Positions 36,126-45,630 of a stretch of DNA of 46,571 nucleotides are shown here, piece by piece. Made by a program: the position numbers and the translations under genes. Source of the stretch: Rhodobacter sp. (GTDB taxonomy: Bacteria; Pseudomonadota; Alphaproteobacteria; Rhodobacterales; Rhodobacteraceae); the NCBI GenBank assembly GCA_020251025.1, contig JADCDI010000020.1:1-46571 (forward strand), read 5' to 3'. Position 1 is the stretch's first letter; each line of letters starts with the position of its first letter. The notes beneath the pieces were generated by a model that saw only the letters and a list, made by a program, of their open reading frames with translations, had not been told where the DNA came from and did no database searches.

Positions 36126-37078
36126 TCGCCGGGATATCCGCCGCCGATCTGGCCCTGCTGGTGGGCGGGCTGCTGGCCTTTCTTCTGGCGGCAACCGGCA
36201 TCGGACGCATGCTGCAACTGCGCTATTCGCCGGATGGCTCGAACGCGGTGGTGGAAAACCTGAATGACCGCATCCGGTCGTGGTGGATCATGGTCGTGCT
36301 GATGGGCATCGCCCTGATGGGCGGGCAGGCCGGGATCACGCTGCTGTTCGCCTTCTGCTCTTTCGCGGCCCTGCGGGAGGTGATGACGCTGCAGGACATC
36401 CGCCGCAGCGACCATTGGGCACTGCTGGCCGCGTTCTTTGTGGCGCTGCCCGCGCAGTATTATCTGATCTACACCGAGTGGTACGGCCTGTATTCCATCC
36501 TGATCCCGGTCTACGCCTTTCTGCTGATCCCGATCATTGCCGTGCTGCGCGGCGATACCGAAGGGTTCCTGATGCGCGTGGCCGGGGTGCAATGGGCGCT
36601 GATGATCTGCGTCTATTGCACCAGCCATGTGCCGGCCCTGCTGAGCCTGGACATTCCCGGCTATGAGGGGCGCAACGTGTTGCTGATCGCCTTTCTGATC
36701 CTTGTGGTGCAGACCAGCGACGTGGCGCAATACGTCTGGGGCAAGCTGCTGGGGCGGACAAGGATTGCGCCGAACGTGTCACCGTCCAAGACGCTGGAAG
36801 GGCTGATCGGCGGGGCCCTGTCGGCCATCCTGATCGGGGTTGCCCTGTCCTGGATCACGCCGTTCACGCCGTGGCAGGCGGGGCTTTTGTCTTTCGTCAT
36901 CGTGATGCTGGGGTTTCTGGGGGGCCTTGTGATGTCCGCGATCAAGCGGGACCGGGGCGTGAAGGACTGGGGGCATCTGATCGCGGGGCATGGCGGGATG
37001 ACGGACCGGATGGATTCGGTGATCTTCGCGGCCCCGGTCTTCTTTCATCTGGTGCGCTATGGGTGGTCGGTGACATGA
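36122..37078 (+). CDS. Phosphatidate cytidylyltransferase (CdsA family)
   Basis: The 318-residue membrane protein converts phosphatidic acid and CTP to CDP-diacylglycerol. About seven to eight hydrophobic segments are visible. The CdsA signature is clear near the C terminus: SAIKRDRGVKDWGHLIAGHG followed by GMTDRMDSVIFAAP. VSPSKTLEGLIGG and DVAQYVWGKLLGR also fit. It is coupled to the plsC-like gene by a 4-base overlap. The N terminus is longer than in E. coli CdsA. Confidence 0.9.
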   Translation: MIAGISAADLALLVGGLLAFLLAATGIGRMLQLRYSPDGSNAVVENLNDRIRSWWIMVVLMGIALMGGQAGITLLFAFCSFAALREVMTLQDIRRSDHWALLAAFFVALPAQYYLIYTEWYGLYSILIPVYAFLLIPIIAVLRGDTEGFLMRVAGVQWALMICVYCTSHVPALLSLDIPGYEGRNVLLIAFLILVVQTSDVAQYVWGKLLGRTRIAPNVSPSKTLEGLIGGALSAILIGVALSWITPFTPWQAGLLSFVIVMLGFLGGLVMSAIKRDRGVKDWGHLIAGHGGMTDRMDSVIFAAPVFFHLVRYGWSVT

Positions 37079-37187
37079 CGGGCGGGCGGGTCCATTGCCG
37101 GGCCTGACCGCCGCCACCCGCCACACCGCCGCGACAGGGACCGGGCAGGTGCTGCGGCGGGCGGCAGGCCGGGTGCGCGCTGCGGGG

Positions 37188-38021
37188 TTAACCCGCCCCC
37201 CGGCAAGAGCGGATGGCAGCGCGGGCGGCGGCGGTCAGGGGCGCCATCGTTTCCGACAGGATTGTGATGCGGTCAAAGCGGGCGGGGTCGCGGTTGACCG
37301 CCTGGCGCAGGGCCGTGCCGAATGCCATGCGCAATTCGGTGCCGATGTTGAACTTGCAGACATTCGTCGCGGCCAGCGCCTGCCGGTCGGGCAGGGGGAT
37401 GCCCGACCCCCCGTGCAGGACAAGCGGCAGGCCGGGGCAGGCGGCCTCGATCGCGCGCAGGGCGGGCCAGTCGATCACCGCGTCCGGCCCCTGTTGCAGA
37501 TGCAGGTTGCCGATGGCGATGGCCAGCGCATCGGCCCCGCTTTCGGCGGCAAAGCGCGCGGCCTCTCCGGGGTCGGTGCCGCGCGACGCGCGCCCGCCAA
37601 AGGTGCCGACATGGCCCAGCTCCGCCTCGACCGAAACGCCTGCGGCATGGGCGAAAGCGGCGATGTCTGCCGTGCGGGCTATGTTTTCGTCCAGCGGCAG
37701 CCCTGATCCGTCGAACATGACCGAGGTGAAACCGGCGTCGATGGCACGGGCGCAATCCTCGGCGCTGTGGCCGTGATCGAGATGGGCCACCACGGGCACC
37801 GATGCCTGCGCGGCAAGCGTGCGGAACATCGCCCCCAGCACCGGCAGGGGCGTATGGGCGCGGCAGCCGGGACCGGCCTGCAGGATCACCGGGGCCCCTT
37901 CCGCCTCGGCCGCCGCGACAAAGGCCACGGCGTCTTCCCAGCCCAGCACGACCAGCCCGGCCACGGCCGTCCGGCCCGCCAGCGCCGGGCGCAGCACGTC
38001 TGTCAGCGAGACAAGCGTCAT
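37188..38021 (-). CDS. Class II ketose-bisphosphate aldolase (IolJ/GatY-like)
   Basis: The 277-residue zinc-dependent aldolase has the metal ligands in VVAHLDHGHS, the EAELGHVGTFGG region, LVLHGGSGIPLPD and KFNIGTELRMAF. The family includes fructose- and tagatose-bisphosphate aldolases, and IolJ, which cleaves the 2-deoxy-5-keto-gluconate 6-phosphate made by IolC. Being in an operon with iolC and iolB (overlap 38018-38021), an IolJ role is likely. A role with the GatZ-like protein at 30657 cannot be excluded. Confidence 0.87.
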   Translation of the reverse strand: MTLVSLTDVLRPALAGRTAVAGLVVLGWEDAVAFVAAAEAEGAPVILQAGPGCRAHTPLPVLGAMFRTLAAQASVPVVAHLDHGHSAEDCARAIDAGFTSVMFDGSGLPLDENIARTADIAAFAHAAGVSVEAELGHVGTFGGRASRGTDPGEAARFAAESGADALAIAIGNLHLQQGPDAVIDWPALRAIEAACPGLPLVLHGGSGIPLPDRQALAATNVCKFNIGTELRMAFGTALRQAVNRDPARFDRITILSETMAPLTAAARAAIRSCRGAG

Positions 38022-38860
38022 TTGAACTTGGCGATCATGTCCTTGATCCCGGGGATCGTTTCGATCTGACCGGCATGGCAGGGCTGGAAATACTGCACCA
38101 AAGACCGCTGGCTGAGGCCGCCCAGAATGGTGAAGTAATACATCTCGTACCCCGGCAACACCGCGCAGGGGTGATAGCCTGCGTCAATGCAGATGGTGGA
38201 CCCGTTGACGATGTGAAAGGCATCCCCGGCCTTGCCGTCTTCGCGTTGCAGCATCTGCAGGCCAGAGCCATGCGGCGGGCGGAAGCGGAAGTTGTAGGTT
38301 TCGTCATGCCGGGTTTCCAGCGGCAGTCGGTCGGTGTCATGCTTGTGGCTGGGAAAGCCGGACCAACCGCCCTGGCCCACGGTGTAAAGTTCCGACACCA
38401 GCAGGCGTCCGACGCGGCCATGGTGGCGCTGGCCCAGGATATGCTTGATCTTGCGGTGTGTCTTGGTGTCATCAGACCCGTATTGCACCAGGTCGATCTC
38501 GTCGCGGCGCACGGCGAAGGGGGCCAGCACCCTGTCAAAGCGTGCGCCTGCAACGAAGACCTCGCAGTCCCCGGACCGGCAGGTGATTTCCGCCTCAAGG
38601 CCCACGGGCACGTAAACCCCTTCCGGCTCGCCATCCCAGACATCGGTTCCGCGCCCGCCGATCGCGGCAAAGGACTGCCCGCCCACGGCGACATCCACCG
38701 TTCCGGTGGCGGGGACGATGCAGGTCTCATAACCCGCAACGCGGCTGACAAAGCGCTGGCCTTGCGTCAGTTTGACGATGTTGAAGAAGGTAAGCGGCAC
38801 CCTGGGGTGATCGACATCGACAATGGGGCGGTTGGCGTTGTCATGGGGGGGAATGTGCAC
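38018..38860 (-). CDS. iolB: 5-deoxy-glucuronate isomerase
   Basis: The 280-residue double-cupin enzyme converts 5-deoxy-glucuronate to 2-deoxy-5-keto-gluconate in inositol catabolism. Family blocks include PSHKHD (metal histidines), the RHDETYNFRF segment and a late GYHPCAVLPGYEMYYF. The start is GTG 38860 (MHIPPHDNANR), with AAAGGA six bases upstream. It lies between iolC and the class II aldolase. The length is normal for IolB. Confidence 0.93.
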   Translation of the reverse strand: MHIPPHDNANRPIVDVDHPRVPLTFFNIVKLTQGQRFVSRVAGYETCIVPATGTVDVAVGGQSFAAIGGRGTDVWDGEPEGVYVPVGLEAEITCRSGDCEVFVAGARFDRVLAPFAVRRDEIDLVQYGSDDTKTHRKIKHILGQRHHGRVGRLLVSELYTVGQGGWSGFPSHKHDTDRLPLETRHDETYNFRFRPPHGSGLQMLQREDGKAGDAFHIVNGSTICIDAGYHPCAVLPGYEMYYFTILGGLSQRSLVQYFQPCHAGQIETIPGIKDMIAKFK

Positions 38861-38871
38861 GGGCGGTCCTT

Positions 38872-39849
38872 TCAGCGGCTGGGCGGGCCATGCCGCGCGA
38901 TAAAGGCGTCAAGCGTGGCCCTGTCCGGCATGGCGGGGGCGCAGCCGACATTGGTGACGACGATGGCGGCGGTTGCCGCCCCGCGCGCCACGGCATCGGG
39001 CAGGCTGTGCCCGGCGGCAAGACCGGCGATCAGCCCGCCGATGAAGCCGTCGCCTGCACCGGTGGGCTTGAGGGCGGTGACAGCATAGATGCCTGTGCGG
39101 CTTTCGCTGTCGCCGACAAAGGTGACGGCCCCAAGCGCGCCCATCTTGTAGACGGTGAAGGCAGCGCTGCTGCGGGCCAGCGTGCGCGCGGCATCCGGCC
39201 CTGTGGCGCGGCTGCCCGCCAGCAGGGCGAATTCATCGTCATTGCCGATGACGATATCGGCAAGCGCCGCCGCCCGGGCACAGGTTTCCGCCGCAAGCGC
39301 CGCAGAGTCCCAGGAATAGGGGCGGTGGTCGATGTCGAAGATCACCGGCACGCCTGCGGCGCGGGCGCGGGCGAAGGCCTGCAGGGTGGCCGCGCGCGAC
39401 GGTTCGGCTGCCAGCAGCGTTCCGGTGGCGATCAGCCCGCCGGCGCCGGTGAAATCAAGGGCGTCGATATCGCCGGGGCCCATCCGGAAATCCGCCGCAC
39501 CGTTGCGGTAGATCACCGACTGACAGGCAGGCGCGCGGGTTTCCACCACGGCCAGCGAATTGCGCGCCTCATCCCCCACATCGCGCAGATAGCGCGTGTC
39601 CACGCCATAGCGCTGCAGTTCGGCCCGGCAGAAGCGGCCAATCGCATCATCCGACACACAGCTTACAAGGGCCGCCGCCGCCCCCTGCCGGACCAGCGCC
39701 ACCGCAATATTCGCCGAAGATCCGCCCAGGGCGGCGGTAAAGCGCGTGGCGGTTTCAATCTGCGTGCCGGGCGGGTCGGCATACAAATCCATGCCCGCAC
39801 GGCCCAGCACGATAAAGCGGTTGCGCCGCAGCGGCGCAAGCCTGTCCAT
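38872..39849 (-). CDS. iolC: 5-dehydro-2-deoxygluconokinase
   Basis: The 325-residue PfkB kinase phosphorylates 2-deoxy-5-keto-gluconate. It has the N-terminal FIVLGRAGMDLYADPPGT typical of IolC, GGSSANIAVALVRQGA, IFDIDHRPYSWDS and the catalytic LKPTGAGDGFIGGLIAG. It is first in the minus-strand iolC-iolB-aldolase operon, 11 bases before iolB. It diverges from a Gfo gene across 147 bases containing a LacI-type operator. Confidence 0.93.
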   Translation of the reverse strand: MDRLAPLRRNRFIVLGRAGMDLYADPPGTQIETATRFTAALGGSSANIAVALVRQGAAAALVSCVSDDAIGRFCRAELQRYGVDTRYLRDVGDEARNSLAVVETRAPACQSVIYRNGAADFRMGPGDIDALDFTGAGGLIATGTLLAAEPSRAATLQAFARARAAGVPVIFDIDHRPYSWDSAALAAETCARAAALADIVIGNDDEFALLAGSRATGPDAARTLARSSAAFTVYKMGALGAVTFVGDSESRTGIYAVTALKPTGAGDGFIGGLIAGLAAGHSLPDAVARGAATAAIVVTNVGCAPAMPDRATLDAFIARHGPPSR

Positions 39850-39959
39850 CAGCGCACCGAAACGCGGGGACGGGAAACGGCCTGCCGGTGATCCACTGCG
39901 CGCGCCTCCTGTCCGGGCGGTTCGCGGTTGACCCGCGACGGGGATTCACGTTACCCCTT

Positions 39960-39975
39960 TTGCAACCGGTTTCAA
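39960..39975. promoter_or_regulatory. LacI-family operator upstream of the inositol-type genes
   Basis: TTGCAACC-GGTTTCAA is a 16-base palindrome with one mismatch, 21 bases before the Gfo start at 39997. It matches the operator between lacI and the glycerate kinase gene (TGCAACGCGTTGCA). TTGACC (39928-39933) lies upstream as a possible -35, with a poor -10. Confidence 0.6.
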
Positions 39976-39996
39976 TGCCTTTCCGAAAGTCTTCCC

Positions 39997-41112
39997 ATGC
40001 GCCCCATCGGTATCGGCATTGTCGGCGGCGGCTATATGGGCAAGGCCCATGCCGTGGCGATGCTGTCCGTGGGCGCGGTGTTCGGGACCGCACTGCGCCC
40101 CCGGCTGGAAATGGTCTGCGCCACCTCTGACACCACCGCCGAAGGTTACCGTCAGGCCTACGGCTTTGCCCGCGCGACCGCTGACTGGCGGGTGCTGGTG
40201 GACGATCCGGCGGTCGGGGCGGTGGTGATTGCCGCCCCGCAACAGATGCACCGCGCCATTGCCGAGGCCGCCTTTGCGCGCGGCAAGCCGGTGCTGTGCG
40301 AAAAGCCGCTGGGCGCGTCGCTGGCCGACAGCCGCGCCATGGTGGCGGCGGCCGAAGCAAGCGGCGCGGTCAATATGGTTGGTTTCAACTACATCCGCAC
40401 ACCCGCATCGCAATTTGCGCGGGCGCTGATCGCATCGGGCGAGCTGGGGCAGATCACCTGGTTCCGCGGCGAGCATAGCGAAGATTTTCTGGCCGATCCC
40501 CAGGCCCCGGCGACCTGGCGCACGGCGGGGCAGGCCAATGGCGCCATGGGCGATCTGGCCCCGCATATCATCAATGCGGCGCTGGCGCTGATGGGGCCGA
40601 TCACCCGGCTGATTGCCGAGGTTGAAACCGTGCATCCCCTGCGGCCGGGAGAGCGGGGTCCGCAGGCCGTCACCAACGACGATCAGGCGCAGATCATGTG
40701 CCGCTTTGCGCAAGGAGCGATGGGGCATCTTGCCATCAGCCGGGTCGCGACGGGCCGCAAGATGGGCTACGCCTATGAGATCACCGGCACCAGGGGTGCG
40801 ATCCGCTTTGACCAGGAAGACCAGAATGCGCTGTGGCTTTACCGCAGCGACGATGCCCCCGGCCAGCGCGGCTTCCGCAAGGTTCTGACCGGGCCGGAGC
40901 ATCCCGATTACCTGCCCTTCTGCCAGGGGCCGGGGCATGGTACCGGCTATCAGGACCAGATCATCATCGAGGCGCGGGATTTCCTGCAGGCGATCGAGAC
41001 GGGCCGCGCGGTCTGGCCCACCTTCCGTGACGGGATGGAAGTGAACCGCGTGATCGCCGCTGCCCATGCGGCGCACAAGGCCAGGGCCTGGGTCGACATG
41101 GCGGATTTCTGA
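39997..41112 (+). CDS. Gfo/Idh/MocA oxidoreductase (possible inositol dehydrogenase)
   Basis: The 371-residue dehydrogenase has IGIVGGGYMGKAHAVAML, the lysine region PVLCEKPLGASLADS, then a substrate domain with GDLAPHIINAALALMG carrying the conserved Asp/His pair. The ATG at 39997 fits the family start better than 39928. In this iol-type context it may oxidise myo-inositol or a stereoisomer. It heads a three-gene plus-strand group. Confidence 0.9.
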   Translation: MRPIGIGIVGGGYMGKAHAVAMLSVGAVFGTALRPRLEMVCATSDTTAEGYRQAYGFARATADWRVLVDDPAVGAVVIAAPQQMHRAIAEAAFARGKPVLCEKPLGASLADSRAMVAAAEASGAVNMVGFNYIRTPASQFARALIASGELGQITWFRGEHSEDFLADPQAPATWRTAGQANGAMGDLAPHIINAALALMGPITRLIAEVETVHPLRPGERGPQAVTNDDQAQIMCRFAQGAMGHLAISRVATGRKMGYAYEITGTRGAIRFDQEDQNALWLYRSDDAPGQRGFRKVLTGPEHPDYLPFCQGPGHGTGYQDQIIIEARDFLQAIETGRAVWPTFRDGMEVNRVIAAAHAAHKARAWVDMADF

Positions 41113-41124
41113 CGGGGGACGGAG

Positions 41125-42027
41125 ATGAGCATCAACATTGGCAACGCGCCCTGTTCCTGGGGCGTGGAATTCGCGGGCGACCCGCGCAACCCGGACTGGC
41201 GCGCGGTGCTGCGCGACTGCGCCCGGGCGGGGTACCGCGGGATCGAGCTTGGCCCCGTGGGCTTCATGCCCGAAGACCCGGGCCTGCTGGGCGATGCGCT
41301 GGCGGGCGAAGGGCTGACGCTGATCGGCGGGGTGGTGTTCCGCCCCTTTCATGATCCCGCAAGCTGGGATGAGGTCTGGGACGGGGCAGTGCGGACCTGC
41401 AAGGCCTTGTCCGCGCATGGGGCACAGCATCTGGTGCTGATCGATTCGATCTCGCCGCGCCGCGCGCCCACCGCCGGGCGCGCGCACGAGGCGGAACAGA
41501 TGGATGCCGCCGAATGGGCCGCATTCGTTGACCGCATCCGCACCGTGGCAAAGCTGGGGGCCGAGGAGTACGGCCTGACCGTGGGCATTCACGCCCATGC
41601 CGCAGGCTTTATCGATTTCGAGCCGGAGCTGGAGCGGTTGCTGGGGGAGGTGGACGAAAAGCTGCTGCGCATCTGTTTCGACACCGGGCATCATTCCTAT
41701 GCCGGATATGATCCGGTGGCCTTCATGCGCCGCCATATCGGCCGGATATCCTATATGCATTTCAAGGATATAGACCCGCAAGTCAAAGCGCGGGCCATTG
41801 CCGCGCGGACCGGGTTCTACGATGCCTGCGCCGAAGGCATCTTCTGCAACCTCGGGCAGGGGGACGTCGATTTTCCAGCCGTGCGGCAGGTGCTGCTGGA
41901 TGCCGGGTTCGAAGGCTGGTGTACGGTGGAACAGGATTGCGATCCGGCGGGCGATACCTCTCCGCTGGCGGATGCAAGGGTCAACCGGGCCTATCTTCAG
42001 TCCATCGGTTTTGTCGGGGGGGTGTGA
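41125..42027 (+). CDS. IolE-like inosose dehydratase (TIM barrel)
   Basis: The 300-residue protein resembles 2-keto-myo-inositol dehydratase. It starts with INIGNAPCSWGVEF, typical of IolE-like proteins, and has the metal ligands GLTVGIHAHA, CFDTGHHSYAG, YMHFKDIDP and CTVEQDCDP. It would remove water from inosose to give the diketone that IolD opens. An isomerase or epimerase role cannot be excluded, as the whole superfamily shares these ligands. GGAG precedes the ATG. Confidence 0.85.
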   Translation: MSINIGNAPCSWGVEFAGDPRNPDWRAVLRDCARAGYRGIELGPVGFMPEDPGLLGDALAGEGLTLIGGVVFRPFHDPASWDEVWDGAVRTCKALSAHGAQHLVLIDSISPRRAPTAGRAHEAEQMDAAEWAAFVDRIRTVAKLGAEEYGLTVGIHAHAAGFIDFEPELERLLGEVDEKLLRICFDTGHHSYAGYDPVAFMRRHIGRISYMHFKDIDPQVKARAIAARTGFYDACAEGIFCNLGQGDVDFPAVRQVLLDAGFEGWCTVEQDCDPAGDTSPLADARVNRAYLQSIGFVGGV

Positions 42028-42029
42028 GC

Positions 42030-43187
42030 ATGGCAAGACTGACCTGGGGCCTGATCGGCGGCGGCGAGGGCAGCCAGATCGGCCCGGCGCACCGGCTGGG
42101 GGCGCGGCTGGACGGCGCTTTTGATTTTGTTGCCGGCGCGCTGGATCATGATCCGGCGGCGGGCCGGGCCTTTGCCCAGGGTCTGGGTGTTGGCCCCGAC
42201 CGCGCCTATGGCGACTGGCGCGAGATGCTGGCGGCGGAAGCCGCGCGTCCGGACCGGCTTGATCTTGTGACCGTTGCCACACCCAATGCGACGCATTTCG
42301 AAATCACCAGGGCCTTCCTTGAGGCAGGCTTCAACGTGCTGTGCGAAAAGCCGATGACCACCACCGTGGCCGAGGGCGAGGCGATCGTGCGCGCCGCCGC
42401 TGCCGGCGGGGTGATCTGCGCTGTCAACTATGGCTACACGGGGTATTCGCTGGTGCGCCACATGCGCGCCATGGTGGCACGCGGCGATCTGGGGCGCGTG
42501 CGGCTGGTGGTGGCAGAGTTTGCCCACGGCCACCACGCCAATGCCGCCGACATGGACAATCCGCGTGTGCGCTGGCGGTATGACCCTGCGCAGGCCGGGG
42601 TTTCGGCACAATTCGCCGATTGCGGGATCCATGCCCTTCACATGGCCAGTTTCGTGACCGGGCAGGAGGTGACATCGCTGTCGGCCGATTTTGCCTCGCT
42701 GGTGCCGGGGCGGGTGCTGGAAGACGATGCGATGGTCAATTTCCGCATGGATGGCGGCACGGTGGGCCGGCTTTGGACCTCGTCGGTGGCGCTGGGCCGC
42801 CAGCACGGGCTGACGATCCAGGTCTTTGGCGAAACCGGCGGGCTGCGCTGGGCACAGGAACAGCCGAACCAGCTGTACTGGATGCCGCTGGGCGGCCGTC
42901 TGCAGGTGATCGAGCGCGGCGAAGCCAACCTGTCGCCCGAAGCCGACAAGTCCAGCCGTGTGACTGTCGGCCATGCCGAAGGCATGCCTCTGGCCTTTGC
43001 CAATATCTATTCCGGCCTTGCCGAGGCGATTCTGGCCGCGCGCGAGGGGCGCGCCGCCGACCCGGCGCTGACGATCTTTCCACGGGCCGAGGACGGGCTG
43101 CGGTCAATGGCCGCCGTGCATGGTGCGGTGGCCTCGGCGCAGGGCAACGGCGTTTGGGTGGACGCGCGCCCGCCGATGTTCCGGTGA
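42030..43187 (+). CDS. Gfo/Idh/MocA family oxidoreductase
   Basis: The 385-residue dehydrogenase begins TWGLIGGGEGSQIGPAHRLG and has the lysine region NVLCEKPMTTTVAEG, then ADCGIHALHMASFVTG with the conserved Asp and His. It starts 2 bases after the iolE-like stop; ATG 42030 fits the family. It is related to but distinct from the oxidoreductase at 39997, which may give a second inositol isomer specificity. Its stop abuts the stop of the convergent LacI regulator (43185-43190). Confidence 0.9.
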   Translation: MARLTWGLIGGGEGSQIGPAHRLGARLDGAFDFVAGALDHDPAAGRAFAQGLGVGPDRAYGDWREMLAAEAARPDRLDLVTVATPNATHFEITRAFLEAGFNVLCEKPMTTTVAEGEAIVRAAAAGGVICAVNYGYTGYSLVRHMRAMVARGDLGRVRLVVAEFAHGHHANAADMDNPRVRWRYDPAQAGVSAQFADCGIHALHMASFVTGQEVTSLSADFASLVPGRVLEDDAMVNFRMDGGTVGRLWTSSVALGRQHGLTIQVFGETGGLRWAQEQPNQLYWMPLGGRLQVIERGEANLSPEADKSSRVTVGHAEGMPLAFANIYSGLAEAILAAREGRAADPALTIFPRAEDGLRSMAAVHGAVASAQGNGVWVDARPPMFR

Positions 43188-44189
43188 TCAGCACCGGGCG
43201 CGCAGCGTGCCCCGCTCCACCACCCGGCAGGGGAAAATGCGCGACACGGGTGCGCGGGCGGGATCGTCCGGCATCGCGGTGACCAGGTCGATCGAGGCTG
43301 CGATGATCTCGTCAAAGGGCTGGTGGATCGTGGTCAGGCCAACCCCGGCCCATCCGGCCATTTCCATGTCATTAAGGCCGATCACCCCGACATCGCCCGG
43401 CACCGACAGGCCGGCATCACGCAGGGCGCTGATCGCGCCCAGCGACAGCACGTCATCGCCGCAGAACCAGGCTTCGGCGAAGCAGCCTTCGGCAATCGCG
43501 GCCTGCATGGCGGCGCGGCCCGCGTCAAAGGAATAGGCATCGGCAAAGCGGATCACCGTGCCCGCGCCGGGATGACGGGAGCCTTCGGCCAGAAAGCCCG
43601 CCATGCGGTCCTGCGTGGTGCTGGCGGCCTGCGGGCCACCCAGAAAGCCAAGGCGCCCATAGCCGCGCGCGATCAGCGTGGCAGCCGCGATCCGCCCGCA
43701 GGCGATGTTGTCGATGCCCACGACATGGACATCGGGCCTGTCCGCAGGCCGTCCGAAGGCGTGGACAACGGGCATGCCCGCCTCGCGGAAGGCGCGGGCA
43801 AAGCCGCCGGGCAGGGTCGAGGAAGCGACGATGACCCCGTCGACCGAATACTGGCGCAGCATCTGCACCGACCGTGCGGGGGCGGTCTCTTCCGACAGGT
43901 TGACCAGCAGCGGGCGCAGGCCGCGGTCCTGCAGGCGGCGGGTGAACAGATCGAAGATCTGCAGGAAGACCGGGTTGTGGAAGTTGTTGGACACCAGCCC
44001 GATCAGCCGCGTGCTGCGCGTCGTCAGGCTGCGCGCCAGAACGTTCGGGAAATAGCCCAGCTCGACCGCCGCGCGTTCCACCTTGGCGCGGGTCCCCGAC
44101 GAGATCGACGCACCTTCGGTAAAGCAGCGCGATACGGCAGAACGCGAGACCCCGGCCCGTTCGGCCACATGTTTCAGCGTGACGGTCAT
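43188..44189 (-). CDS. LacI family transcriptional regulator
   Basis: The 333-residue repressor has an N-terminal helix-turn-helix and hinge, [20 protein letters not shown] and [20 protein letters not shown], followed by a periplasmic-binding-protein-like effector domain. ATG 44189 was chosen over 44468 because it gives the normal LacI start. Palindromes typical of LacI binding lie at 44270-44283 and 39960-39975. It probably represses the inositol-type genes and the kinase until an effector sugar binds. Confidence 0.93.
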   Translation of the reverse strand: MTVTLKHVAERAGVSRSAVSRCFTEGASISSGTRAKVERAAVELGYFPNVLARSLTTRSTRLIGLVSNNFHNPVFLQIFDLFTRRLQDRGLRPLLVNLSEETAPARSVQMLRQYSVDGVIVASSTLPGGFARAFREAGMPVVHAFGRPADRPDVHVVGIDNIACGRIAAATLIARGYGRLGFLGGPQAASTTQDRMAGFLAEGSRHPGAGTVIRFADAYSFDAGRAAMQAAIAEGCFAEAWFCGDDVLSLGAISALRDAGLSVPGDVGVIGLNDMEMAGWAGVGLTTIHQPFDEIIAASIDLVTAMPDDPARAPVSRIFPCRVVERGTLRARC

Positions 44190-44269
44190 CAACAGCCCTT
44201 CCGCGCCGGACCGTGTCAACAAAGACGGCAGCAGACAACAGCCCGCCGGGGGGATCGTCAGCGGAATTC

Positions 44270-44283
44270 TGCAACGCGTTGCA
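44270..44283. promoter_or_regulatory. LacI-family operator, perfect palindrome
   Basis: TGCAACGCGTTGCA is a perfect 14-base palindrome in the 176-base region between the divergent lacI and glycerate kinase genes, 81 bases from the lacI start and 83 from the kinase start. It has the usual central CG of LacI-family sites, and the same motif recurs at 39960-39975. Confidence 0.75.
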
Positions 44284-44365
44284 AAACGTGTCCACCATCG
44301 CGGGGGCTGGACCTTTGGCAGCGGTGCCGCCAGAACTTGGCACAGAGGCTGGAGGGGGGGCTGTG

Positions 44366-45625
44366 ATGCAGGATCCGGATCGGAATTTTCTGGCGCGGCT
44401 GTTCCGGGCGGCGGTGACGGCGGCCGACCCCGAGGCGGCGCTGCGGGCGCATCTGCCCGCCCGGCCAAAAGGGCGCACGGTGGTGATCGGCGCGGGCAAG
44501 GGTGCGGCGCAGCTGGCCGCCGCCTTCGAGCGGCTGTGGGACGGGCCGCTCAGCGGTGTGGTGGTGACGCGCCATGGCTTCGGTGCGGCCTGCCGCCTGA
44601 TCCGGGTGATGGAAGCCGCGCATCCCGTGCCGGATGCCGCAGGTCTTGCGGCGGCAGAGGCGCTGTTTGCGGCTGTGGCGGGATTGACGGCCGATGATCT
44701 GGTGGTGGCGCTGGTTTGCGGGGGCGGATCGGCACTGCTGCCCGCACCGCCCGGGGGCATGACCCTGACGGACGAACAGGCGCTGAACCGCGCGCTTCTG
44801 TCCTCGGGCGCGCCGATTTCGGTGATGAACGCGGTCCGCAAGCAGATGAGCCGGATCAAGGGCGGGCGGCTGGCGGCCGCCTGTCATCCCGCACGGGTGG
44901 TGTCGCTGATCGTCTCGGACGTGCCGGGCGATGATCCGGCGCAGGTCGCCTCGGGTCCGACGGTGCCCGATGCCGTGACCCGCGACCAGGCGCGGGCGAT
45001 GATCGCCGCCTGGCGGATCGATCTGCCACCGCGCGTCGCCGCCTGGATGGCGCAGGACGACGGGCTGGCCCCGCGCCCCGATGATCCGCTGTTTTCCGGG
45101 CATGAGGTGCGTGTCATCGCCTCGGCCCGGCTGTCACTCGAGGCGGCGGCGGCATTGGCACAGGCCCAAGGGGTGGCGGCGGCGATCCTGTCGGACGTGA
45201 TCGAGGGCGAGGCCCGCGATGTCGGGCGGGTCCATGCCGCCATCGCGCGCGAGGTGGCGCTGCGGGACCGGCCTTTTGCCCGGCCGGTCGTGCTGCTGTC
45301 GGGGGGTGAGACGACCGTGACGCTGCGCGGCAAGGGGCGCGGCGGGCGCAACAGCGAGTTTCTGCTGGCGCTGGCAGCGGCCGCAGACGGGGTGCCCTTC
45401 GCCGGGCTGGCGGCGGATACCGACGGGATCGACGGGTCCGAAGACAATGCAGGGGCCTTTGCCGATGGCACCACCGCCGCGCGGCTGCGGGCGGCGGGGC
45501 TGGACCCGGCGGCGCTGTTGGCCGCGAATGATGCCTGGGGGGCCTTCGACCGGCTGGGCGATCTGTTCGTCACGGGGCCGACGGGGACCAATGTCAATGA
45601 TTTCCGGGCGATCCTGCTGCGGTAA
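44366..45625 (+). CDS. Glycerate 2-kinase (MOFRL family)
   Basis: The 419-residue enzyme phosphorylates glycerate to 2-phosphoglycerate, feeding C3 acids to glycolysis. Older annotations call the family hydroxypyruvate reductase. It has [17 protein letters not shown] near residue 38, [39 protein letters not shown] and the C-terminal MOFRL region [23 protein letters not shown] 44366 gives a normal length. It lies downstream of the LacI operator and may process glyceraldehyde-derived products of the neighbouring aldolases. Confidence 0.9.
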   Translation: MQDPDRNFLARLFRAAVTAADPEAALRAHLPARPKGRTVVIGAGKGAAQLAAAFERLWDGPLSGVVVTRHGFGAACRLIRVMEAAHPVPDAAGLAAAEALFAAVAGLTADDLVVALVCGGGSALLPAPPGGMTLTDEQALNRALLSSGAPISVMNAVRKQMSRIKGGRLAAACHPARVVSLIVSDVPGDDPAQVASGPTVPDAVTRDQARAMIAAWRIDLPPRVAAWMAQDDGLAPRPDDPLFSGHEVRVIASARLSLEAAAALAQAQGVAAAILSDVIEGEARDVGRVHAAIAREVALRDRPFARPVVLLSGGETTVTLRGKGRGGRNSEFLLALAAAADGVPFAGLAADTDGIDGSEDNAGAFADGTTAARLRAAGLDPAALLAANDAWGAFDRLGDLFVTGPTGTNVNDFRAILLR

Positions 45626-45630
45626 CGGCG

